This document shows positions 8,079 to 13,049 of a stretch of DNA of 14,136 bases, one piece after another; within the stretch, counting starts at the first letter, position 1; every line of letters begins with the position of its first letter. The notes under the pieces are model-generated. The model did not search any database, was not told where the DNA came from, and saw only the letters and a list, made by a program, of their open reading frames with translations. The stretch is from Pseudomonadota bacterium (lineage in GTDB: Bacteria; Pseudomonadota; Gammaproteobacteria; Steroidobacterales; Steroidobacteraceae): NCBI GenBank assembly GCA_003242495.1, contig QGUO01000039.1:1-14136 (forward strand), given 5' to 3'. Position numbers and translations under genes: made by a program.

Positions 8079-9328
8079 CGGTCGATTTCCCCGAAGACGA
8101 TATCCTGGGTGCCGATCACGGACACCACGTCGGCCAGCAAATGCCCGCGCACCATCTCGTCGAGTGAAGCGAGGTGCGCAAAGCCCGGCGCGCGGCACTT
8201 GAGGCGATACGGCTTGTTGGCGCCGTCGGACACCAGGTACACGCCGAACTCGCCCTTGGGCGCCTCGACCGCGGCGTAGGTCTCGCCTTCCGGCACGCAG
8301 TACCCCTCGGTGAACAGCTTGAAGTGATGAATCAGCGATTCCATGTCGCCCTTCATCTCCTCGCGGCTCGGCGGCGCGACCTTGTGATCGGAGGTCATCA
8401 CCGGACCGGGGTTGGCCTTGAGCCAGTCCACGCACTGACGAATGATGCGGTTCGACTGGCGCATCTCTTCCACGCGCACCAGGTAGCGGTCGTAGCAGTC
8501 GCCATGCACGCCCACCGGGATGTCGAACTCCATGCGGTCATACACTTCGTACGGCTGCTTCTTGCGCAGGTCCCACTCGACGCCGGAACCACGCAGCATG
8601 GGTCCCGTGAAGCCGAGCTGCAGGGCGCGCTCGGGCGAGACCACGCCGATGTTCACGGTGCGCTGCTTCCAGATGCGGTTGTCGGTCAGCAACGTCTCGT
8701 ACTCGTCGACGCATGCCGGGAAACGGTCGGTGAAGTCGGCGATGAAATCCAGCAGGCTGCCCGAGCGACGCTCGTTGAGGCGGTCGACCTCCTTCTGCGA
8801 GCGCCACTTGGAGGGCTGATATTTCGGCATCGAGTCGGGCAGATCGCGGTACACGCCGCCCGGCCGGTAATAGGTCGCATGCATGCGCGTGCCGGAGACC
8901 GCCTCGTAGCAGTCCATCAGGTCCTCGCGCTCGCGGAATGCATACAGGAACACGGTCATCGCGCCGATGTCGAGCGCGTGCGCACCGAGCCACATCAGGT
9001 GGTTCAGCAAGCGCGTGATCTCGTCGAACATCACCCGGATGTACTGCGCCCGGATGGGCGGGGTGATCCCCAAGAGCTTCTCGATGGCGAGCACATAGGC
9101 GTGCTCGTTGCACATCATGGAGACGTAATCCAGCCGATCCATGTAGCCGATCGACTGGTTGTAAGGCTTCGACTCGGCCAGCTTCTCGGTGGCACGATGC
9201 AGCAGGCCGACGTGCGGATCGGCCCTGCGGATCACCTCGCCTTCCATCTCGAGCACCAGGCGCAATACGCCGTGCGCCGCCGGATGCTGCGGACCGAAGT
9301 TCAGCGTGAAATTGCGGATCTCAGCCAA
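8075..9328 (-). CDS. nuoD: NADH-quinone oxidoreductase subunit D (NuoD), TTG start
   Basis: NuoD (49-kDa type) is related to [NiFe]-hydrogenase large subunits. With NuoB it forms the quinone-reduction site next to cluster N2. The product is 417 residues. GPQHPAAHGVLRL (12-24) carries H19, and MDRLDYVS carries Y68; by spacing these match the quinone-binding His38 and Tyr87 of Thermus thermophilus Nqo4. The block HRATEKLAES near residue 44 and the ending VFGEIDR are also family-typical. The first codon is TTG (9328-9326), not ATG. No in-frame ATG or GTG lies nearby upstream, and the next internal ATG (residue 28) would remove the GPQHP quinone loop. A strong GAGGAA lies 5 nt before the TTG. nuoC and nuoD are separate here, 40 nt apart, unlike the E. 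coli nuoCD fusion. Confidence 0.96.
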   Translation of the reverse strand: MAEIRNFTLNFGPQHPAAHGVLRLVLEMEGEVIRRADPHVGLLHRATEKLAESKPYNQSIGYMDRLDYVSMMCNEHAYVLAIEKLLGITPPIRAQYIRVMFDEITRLLNHLMWLGAHALDIGAMTVFLYAFREREDLMDCYEAVSGTRMHATYYRPGGVYRDLPDSMPKYQPSKWRSQKEVDRLNERRSGSLLDFIADFTDRFPACVDEYETLLTDNRIWKQRTVNIGVVSPERALQLGFTGPMLRGSGVEWDLRKKQPYEVYDRMEFDIPVGVHGDCYDRYLVRVEEMRQSNRIIRQCVDWLKANPGPVMTSDHKVAPPSREEMKGDMESLIHHFKLFTEGYCVPEGETYAAVEAPKGEFGVYLVSDGANKPYRLKCRAPGFAHLASLDEMVRGHLLADVVSVIGTQDIVFGEIDR

Positions 9329-9333
9329 GCCCG

Positions 9334-9339
9334 TTCCTC
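9334..9339 (-). promoter_or_regulatory. Ribosome binding site of nuoD
   Basis: GAGGAA on the minus strand ends 5 nt before the TTG start of nuoD, in the 40-nt gap after nuoC. It supports use of the rare TTG codon as the true start. Confidence 0.75.
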
Positions 9340-9368
9340 GTCGATATTCGTCGGTTGCGCACTCGCGC

Positions 9369-10106
9369 TCAGCGCGCGTCGCGGATCTCGTCCTCGGCAG
9401 GCGCGCCCACCGGCACGTCCTTCAGCGCCTGGTCATAGCGGTTGTCCGCGCGGATCACCCGCGGCACCAGCGTGCGCGGCTCGATGCTCACCGGCTGATA
9501 CACCACCCGCCCCTTGGCTTCGTCGTACTTCACCTCGACGTTGCCGATCAGCGGGAAGTCCTTGCGGAACGGATGACCGATGAAGCCGTAATCGGTGAGG
9601 ATGCGCCGCAGGTCGGGATGACCCTTGAACATCACACCGAACAGATCGAATCCCTCGCGCTCGAACCAGTTCGCCGCCGCCCACACCTCCACCACCGAGT
9701 CGAGCATCGGCGGCTCGCTGTCGCTGGCGTAACAGCGCAGGCGCAGGCGCCAGTTGTTGCTGACCGACAGGAGCTGATACACGGCGGCGAAGCGCCCGGG
9801 ACGCCCCGGCACCTGCTGCGCTGGCGGCGCCTCGAAGGTGCGTTGCACGCCGCGGCTGAAGCCGGTCGAGGTGCTTTCGGCGGTGGCCCATTCGTCGAGG
9901 CCGTAATGCAGGTAGTCCACGACCGCCAGGTCGATCATCTGCTCGAAACCGAGCTCGGGATCGTCGCGCAGGGTGCGGCACACCTCGACCAGGTCCGGCG
10001 CCGCCACCTCACACGCCACTTCGCCGTTGAGCGCAGGCAACATCTTCACGCGCTCGCCGAAGCGCGCGCTGATTCTCGAGGCCAGTGTCTCGCTGCGGGT
10101 CGTCAT
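9369..10106 (-). CDS. nuoC: NADH-quinone oxidoreductase subunit C (NuoC)
   Basis: NuoC (30-kDa type) is a cofactor-free subunit of the connecting module that supports NuoD and NuoB. The product is 245 residues. The family signature is at 149-185: EREGFDLFGVMF, then GHPDLRRILTDYGFIGHPF and RKDFP. Residues about 72-105, rich in Ser, Pro, Gln and Gly, form an insertion relative to short NuoC proteins. From memory it resembles the longer form of Xanthomonas relatives; this is not verified. The C-terminal extension after about 205 is polar and acidic. ATG at 10106 lies 12 nt after the nuoB stop, with AGAGG near the nuoB stop codon as a somewhat distant ribosome binding site. The gene is not fused to nuoD: a TGA stop ends the frame at 9369 and no readthrough frame links them. 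Confidence 0.96.
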   Translation of the reverse strand: MTTRSETLASRISARFGERVKMLPALNGEVACEVAAPDLVEVCRTLRDDPELGFEQMIDLAVVDYLHYGLDEWATAESTSTGFSRGVQRTFEAPPAQQVPGRPGRFAAVYQLLSVSNNWRLRLRCYASDSEPPMLDSVVEVWAAANWFEREGFDLFGVMFKGHPDLRRILTDYGFIGHPFRKDFPLIGNVEVKYDEAKGRVVYQPVSIEPRTLVPRVIRADNRYDQALKDVPVGAPAEDEIRDAR

Positions 10107-10118
10107 TGCTCGAAGCCT

Positions 10119-10625
10119 CTAGCGCGCGATGGTGCTCGTGCGCCGGATCTTGTTCTGCAGTTGCAGAATTCCGTAGAGCAGCGCTTCGGCCGACGGCGGA
10201 CAGCCGGGGACGTACACGTCCACCGGCACGATGCGGTCGCAGCCACGCACCACGGAGTAGGAATAGTGGTAGTAGCCGCCGCCGTTCGCGCAGGAGCCCA
10301 TGGAGATCACCCAGCGCGGCTCGGGCATCTGGTCGTACACCTTGCGCAGCGCCGGCGCCATCTTGTTGACCAGGGTGCCGGCCACGATCATGACGTCCGA
10401 CTGACGCGGACTCGGGCGGAACACGATGCCGAAGCGATCGAGGTCATAGCGCGCCGCGCCGGCATGCATCATTTCCACGGCGCAACACGCCAGGCCGAAC
10501 GTCATGGGCCACATCGAGCCCGTACGCGCCCAGTTGACGAGCTTGTCGAGGGTCGTCGTGACAAAGCCCCGCTGGGTGAGGCTCACGTCGCCCGGTTCGA
10601 CCGCGGTGGGTGCTCTCAATCCCAT
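10119..10625 (-). CDS. nuoB: NADH-quinone oxidoreductase subunit B (NuoB), cluster N2
   Basis: NuoB (PSST type) holds [4Fe-4S] cluster N2, the last electron carrier before quinone. The product is 168 residues. The ligands are the tandem C47-C48 (GLACCAVEMM), C112 (GSCANGGGYY) and C142 (VPGCPPSAEALL), the complete N2 set. Other conserved stretches are RQSDVMIVAGTLVNKMAP and MPEPRWVISMGSCA. The open frame extends upstream across nuoA in a different frame and is not NuoB-like there. I chose ATG at 10625, which overlaps the end of nuoA by 10 nt and has AGGG about 9 nt upstream; it gives the start MGLRAPTAVEPGDVSL. The gene ends 12 nt before nuoC. Confidence 0.96.
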   Translation of the reverse strand: MGLRAPTAVEPGDVSLTQRGFVTTTLDKLVNWARTGSMWPMTFGLACCAVEMMHAGAARYDLDRFGIVFRPSPRQSDVMIVAGTLVNKMAPALRKVYDQMPEPRWVISMGSCANGGGYYHYSYSVVRGCDRIVPVDVYVPGCPPSAEALLYGILQLQNKIRRTSTIAR

Positions 10626-10972
10626 TCCAGCGCGCCCTTTTTCCACTCGTAGATGAAGCCGACCACCAGGATCAGCAGGAAAATGCCCATCGCGAGAAGA
10701 CCCGCCATGCCGATGCCGCCGAGCGCCACCGCCCAGGGGAACAGGAAGGCGATCTCCAGATCGAAGATGATGAACAGAATCGCGACCAGGTAATAGCGCA
10801 CGTCGAACTGCGCGCGTGAATCGGCGAACGCTTCGAAGCCGCATTCATACGCCGAAAGCTTCTCGGCATCGGGCTTGCGCGGGCCGAACAGGAATCCGAG
10901 CGCGACGAGGACGGCGCCGAGCGCGCCGGCAACGCCCAGGAAGATCAGTATGGGTGCGTAATTTTCCAACAT
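10616..10972 (-). CDS. nuoA: NADH-quinone oxidoreductase subunit A (NuoA), first gene of the nuo operon
   Basis: NuoA (ND3 type) is a small membrane subunit next to NuoH at the arm junction. The 118-residue product has three hydrophobic helices (about 5-29, 60-80 and 84-108). C44 in AYECGFE lies in the long loop between helices 1 and 2, the loop that carries the switch cysteine in mitochondrial ND3. D71 and E73 in FDLEIAFLFPW are the acidic residues conserved in helix 2. ATG at 10972 is followed by a typical NuoA N-terminus; only a weak GCGGCG-type sequence precedes it. The gene lies at the head of twelve consecutive nuo genes, and a promoter candidate is about 45 nt upstream. Its end overlaps nuoB by 10 nt. 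Confidence 0.96.
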   Translation of the reverse strand: MLENYAPILIFLGVAGALGAVLVALGFLFGPRKPDAEKLSAYECGFEAFADSRAQFDVRYYLVAILFIIFDLEIAFLFPWAVALGGIGMAGLLAMGIFLLILVVGFIYEWKKGALEWD

Positions 10973-11014
10973 CGCCGCTTAGTCTTACGGAGCCGGGACC
11001 GGCGCCGACCGCCC

Positions 11015-11023
11015 ATTGTAGCA
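11015..11023 (-). promoter_or_regulatory. Candidate extended -10 promoter of the nuo operon
   Basis: Read on the minus strand, TGCTACAAT occurs 43 nt before the nuoA ATG. TACAAT differs from the sigma-70 consensus TATAAT at one base, and TG one base upstream makes it an extended -10 element. No good -35 hexamer lies at 16-18 nt, which extended -10 promoters tolerate. Transcription would start near 11008 and give a leader of about 35 nt. This is inferred from sequence only. Confidence 0.5.
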
Positions 11024-11081
11024 GGGCGCTGCGGCGCAGTAACCCGGAAACTCTTCAACGCGCAGGATTTCCAAACCCGGT

Positions 11082-11107
11082 CGCGTCGCGCTTTTGCGCC
11101 CGACGCG
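11082..11107. repeat. Inverted repeat with TTTT/AAAA loop
   Basis: CGCGTCG (11082-11088) pairs with CGACGCG (11101-11107), and CGC (11089-11091) with GCG (11096-11098), around a TTTT loop. Two unpaired C bases at 11099-11100 form a bulge. It lies upstream of the nuoA promoter candidate. There is no T-run after it in either direction, so a canonical terminator is unlikely. Confidence 0.45.
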
Positions 11108-11123
11108 TGCATCGCGGCCGTCG

Positions 11124-11147
11124 ACCGTCTGCAGTGACGGTTTTCTT
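11124..11147 (+). terminator. Terminator-like hairpin oriented on the plus strand
   Basis: ACCGTC (11124-11129) and GACGGT (11136-11141) form a 6-bp stem with a TGCAGT loop, followed on the plus strand by TTTCTT, giving TTTTCTT with the last stem base. This is the shape of a weak rho-independent terminator, but it faces opposite to all genes here and no plus-strand gene precedes it. It may block antisense transcription into the tRNA/secG side or be chance. Confidence 0.25.
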
Positions 11148-11171
11148 GTGATGCCGCTGCGCCCTCGCTTC

Positions 11172-11189
11172 GCGGAACCGAAGTTCCGC
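11172..11189. repeat. Perfect 7-bp inverted repeat with CGAA loop
   Basis: GCGGAAC (11172-11178) and GTTCCGC (11183-11189) form a perfect stem closed by a four-base CGAA loop on the plus strand (TTCG on the minus strand, a very stable tetraloop type in RNA). No T-run follows. Similar CCCTCGCT words flank both sides (11162-11169 and 11191-11198). Confidence 0.45.
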
Positions 11190-11329
11190 TCCCTCGCTGC
11201 CGCGTCGGAAAACTCCCCTCGTGGCAGTCCCGGAAAAGCGCGGCGTTCTCCGTGCCTCGCAGAAAGGATGTCCCTTCCGGTCCTCCCTGCGGCGCCGAGG
11301 CGCGGCGGAAGGATGCGTACCGTGCGTGT

Positions 11330-11349
11330 GCCGCGGTTTCAGCCGCGGC
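11330..11349. repeat. GC-rich inverted repeat downstream of tRNA-Leu
   Basis: GCCGCGG (11330-11336) and CCGCGGC (11343-11349) pair around a six-base loop, TTTCAG. It lies about 80 nt after the tRNA 3' end in the direction of transcription and could stall or protect the 3' end of the tRNA precursor. No T-run follows on the minus strand. Confidence 0.4.
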
Positions 11350-11427
11350 CTTCCCAACGCATCGATCTCGCTGCCTGCCCCGGGTTCGCCGGACGCTCGT
11401 CCCGCGAATCCCTCAGCGCACGCAGCA

Positions 11428-11512
11428 TGGTGCGGACGGTCGGACTCGAACCGACACGGGTTGCCCCACTACCCCCTCAAGATAGCGTGTCTACCAGTTC
11501 CACCACGTCCGC
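11428..11512 (-). tRNA. tRNA-Leu, anticodon GAG
   Basis: An 85-nt leucine tRNA with encoded CCA. The acceptor stem GCGGACG pairs with CGTCCGC, followed by discriminator A and CCA (11430-11428). The D-arm region has TGGTGGAACTGGTAGACA. The anticodon stem CTATC/GGTAG encloses the loop TTGAGGG with anticodon GAG at 11478-11476, reading CUC and CUU codons. A long variable arm (around TGGGGCAACCCGTG) marks it as a class II, leucine-type tRNA. The T-arm GTCGG-TTCGAGTCCGAC is intact. It lies 37 nt after secG, a linkage of tpiA, secG and tRNA-Leu known from many gammaproteobacteria, so it may be cut from a secG-containing transcript or use the weak promoter at 11526-11553. Confidence 0.97.
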
Positions 11513-11525
11513 AGTGTTCATGCCC

Positions 11526-11553
11526 AACTTAATTCGGCGTCCCGTCCCCTCAA
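11526..11553 (-). promoter_or_regulatory. Weak candidate promoter for tRNA-Leu
   Basis: TTGAGG (11553-11548) and TAAGTT (11531-11526) on the minus strand are separated by 16 nt, overlapping the secG stop. They match the sigma-70 consensus at 4 of 6 and 3 of 6 bases. The start would lie about 7-10 nt before the tRNA 5' end. The match is poor and may be chance. Confidence 0.2.
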
Positions 11554-11969
11554 CGGGGCGTGGGCTGGGACTCGTCGGCGCCGTTCGCGCCCTCCTCACG
11601 AGGTGCCGCCGGCAGCTCCGGCAGCGTGCGCTCGGCGGATCCGGCGGGCTCGTTCGCCGGCGGCTCCGTTGCCCGCGGCGCGGGCTGCGAGCGCTCCAGG
11701 CGGTCGATGACGCTGGTGGGCGCCTCGTCGGGACGGCTGCCCAGGTAAGTCAGCGTCAGGCTCGTTGCAATGAACAACGTCGCCAGCATCGCCGTGGCGC
11801 GCGACAGGAACGACGCCGAGCCGCGCGCACCGAACACCGTGCCCGAGGCGCCCGCACCGAAGCCGGCGCCTGCGTCGGCGCCGCGGCCACGTTGCAGCAG
11901 CACCAGGCCGACGATCGCCGCCGCTACGAGCACGTGGAACACCAACGTCGCCGTATGAAACCAACCCAT
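11550..11969 (-). CDS. secG: Preprotein translocase subunit SecG, long C-terminal tail
   Basis: SecG is an auxiliary inner-membrane subunit of the SecYEG protein-export channel. The 139-residue product has helix 1 at about 6-26 (TATLVFHVLVAAAIVGLVLLQ without its last residue), the conserved Gly/Ala/Ser-rich loop with GAGASGTVFGARGSASFLSR (38-57), and helix 2 at about 58-77 (TAMLATLFIATSLTLTYLG). Residues 79-139 form a tail rich in Pro, Glu, Ala and Arg with no hydrophobic segment. E. coli SecG is 110 residues, so this tail is longer. ATG at 11969 has AGGA 4-5 nt upstream. The gene follows tpiA by 51 nt, a gap that holds a hairpin (11993-12012). It ends 37 nt before tRNA-Leu. tpiA and secG are probably co-transcribed. 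Confidence 0.95.
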   Translation of the reverse strand: MGWFHTATLVFHVLVAAAIVGLVLLQRGRGADAGAGFGAGASGTVFGARGSASFLSRATAMLATLFIATSLTLTYLGSRPDEAPTSVIDRLERSQPAPRATEPPANEPAGSAERTLPELPAAPREEGANGADESQPTPR

Positions 11970-11992
11970 CTTATCCTCGCCCTGCCCGCTGC

Positions 11993-12012
11993 GCCCGGCG
12001 CCCTTGCCGGGC
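11993..12012. repeat. Inverted repeat between tpiA and secG
   Basis: GCCCGGC (11993-11999) and GCCGGGC (12006-12012) form a perfect 7-bp GC stem with a six-base loop, in the 51-nt tpiA-secG gap. No T-run follows in the direction of transcription, so it is not a canonical terminator. It could act as a weak attenuator or RNA-stability element that sets the ratio of tpiA to secG expression. Confidence 0.4.
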
Positions 12013-12020
12013 GAGTCGTC

Positions 12021-12782
12021 TCAGCCGCTCGGCCGAGCCGCGGTGCAGATCTCCAAAAATTCATCCGCCTTCAGCGACGCGCCGCCGATCAGGCCGCCGT
12101 CGACATCGGGCATCGCGAAAATCTCGCGCGCGTTGCCGGCTTTCACGCTGCCGCCGTACAGCACCCGCAGGCCGGCCGCGATTGTAGCATCTTGCGCAGC
12201 CACGGCGCTGCGGATGTGCGCATGCACTTCCTGCGCCTGCTCGGGCGTGGCGTTCTTGCCCGTGCCGATCGCCCAGACCGGCTCGTACGCCACCACCGCG
12301 TTGCGCATCGCCGCGACACCGGCCACATCCAGCACCGCCGAGAGCTGGCGGCTCACCACGTCCATGGTCTGGCCGCTCTCGCGCTCCTCGAGCGTCTCGC
12401 CGACGCACAGGATGGGCACGATGCCCTGCGACTGCGCCGCGACGAACTTGCGCGCCACCAGCGCGTCGTCCTCCTTGTAGAGGGCGCGACGCTCGGAGTG
12501 GCCGACGATCGCATACTCGACGCCCACGTCCTTCAACATCGTGGCGGACACCTCGCCGGTGAAGGCTCCCAGCGGCTCTGCACACACCGACTGTGCGCCG
12601 AGCGCCACGCTCGAGTCCTTCAGCAGCCGTCCGACTTCCCACAGGTAGACGAACGGCGGACAGACCGCGATGTCGACCTGAACCTCGCCCGGCAATCCGA
12701 GCAACAAGGCCTCGATCAGCTCGGCATTCTCCGCGCGCGTTCCATGCATCTTCCAGTTTCCAGCGACGAACGGCCGGCGCAT
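12021..12782 (-). CDS. tpiA: Triosephosphate isomerase (TpiA)
   Basis: TpiA interconverts dihydroxyacetone phosphate and glyceraldehyde 3-phosphate in cytoplasmic glycolysis and gluconeogenesis. The 253-residue product matches the usual bacterial length (about 250). Catalytic residues are in place: N9 and K11 in AGNWKMHG, H95 in VGHSERR, and E167 in AYEPVWAIGTG (165-175). The mobile phosphate loop is at 170-176, and the phosphate-binding GGSVK (210-214) and GGLIGGASL (229-237) are intact. ATG at 12782 gives MRRPFVAGNWKMHG, the normal N-terminus, and GAGGT lies about 7 nt upstream. An in-frame extension to 12830 is open but not conserved. secG follows after 51 nt. No insertion or missing key residue is seen. 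Confidence 0.97.
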   Translation of the reverse strand: MRRPFVAGNWKMHGTRAENAELIEALLLGLPGEVQVDIAVCPPFVYLWEVGRLLKDSSVALGAQSVCAEPLGAFTGEVSATMLKDVGVEYAIVGHSERRALYKEDDALVARKFVAAQSQGIVPILCVGETLEERESGQTMDVVSRQLSAVLDVAGVAAMRNAVVAYEPVWAIGTGKNATPEQAQEVHAHIRSAVAAQDATIAAGLRVLYGGSVKAGNAREIFAMPDVDGGLIGGASLKADEFLEICTAARPSG

Positions 12783-12844
12783 CGCTCTACCTCGACGTTG
12801 ATCGACGGCGCACGCTGTGAGCGTCGCCACGAAAAAGGCGCGGA

Positions 12845-12873
12845 AGCTTAACGACCGGCCCGCAGGAAATCAA
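12845..12873 (-). promoter_or_regulatory. Weak candidate promoter upstream of tpiA
   Basis: In the 267-nt glmM-tpiA gap (12783-13049), the minus strand has TTGATT (12873-12868) and TAAGCT (12850-12845) with a 17-nt spacer. This is about 60 nt before the tpiA start, in a small AT-richer island. The matches are 4 of 6 and 3 of 6 to the sigma-70 consensus. The rest of the gap is GC-rich, holds a GCGCGC inverted repeat at 12974-12989, and shows no gene and no clear T-tailed terminator for glmM. Confidence 0.25.
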
Positions 12874-13049
12874 ATATGTGCCCCCTGCGCGCGCCCTGCA
12901 CTGCACAGCGCGGGCAAGGCGCACGCCTGCGGCGGCCATCGCCACCCTGCGGCGCGTGCGGCCGACGCCCGTGGCGCGCACCGGCGCGCGCGTAGCCTGT
13001 CCGCTCGGGAGGATGCCTTGGGCCATGGCGATGGTGCGCTGCCCGCCGC

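Larger units (their letters stand above)
10973..11427. other. 455-nt gene-free structured region between tRNA-Leu and nuoA
   Basis: I recognise no gene here. Open frames that cross it (for example the minus-strand frame 11055-11357, starting MGRPRLKPRH) are rich in Arg, His and Gly and resemble no family I know. The stretch holds the nuoA promoter candidate at its left end and at least four inverted repeats (11082-11107, 11124-11141, 11172-11189, 11330-11349). It also has a longer imperfect one with arms 11273-11279 and 11306-11312, which pairs CCTTCCG with CGGAAGG. None of these is followed by a T-run on the minus strand, so no standard terminator for the tRNA transcript is evident. It could be an untranslated spacer, a dispersed repeat or the scar of an old insertion at the tRNA 3' end; the sequence alone does not decide. 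Confidence 0.6.

Noticed and set aside
9328..9369. Possible nuoCD fusion as in E. coli
   Set aside because: nuoC ends in TGA at 9371-9369 and nuoD has its own ribosome binding site and start 40 nt later, so the genes are separate.
8174..10652. Plus-strand open frames at 8174-9583 and 9189-10652
   Set aside because: They are antisense to nuoD, nuoC and nuoB; composition and position are those of codon-bias shadows.
11055..11357. A 100-codon minus-strand open frame in the tRNA-nuoA spacer
   Set aside because: It is Arg/His/Gly-rich with no family resemblance and no good ribosome binding site noticed, and its sequence is dominated by hairpin arms. Non-coding is more likely.
11094..12851. A 585-codon plus-strand open frame across tRNA-Leu, secG and tpiA
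   Set aside because: It runs antisense through a tRNA gene and two clear protein genes, so it cannot be a plausible gene.
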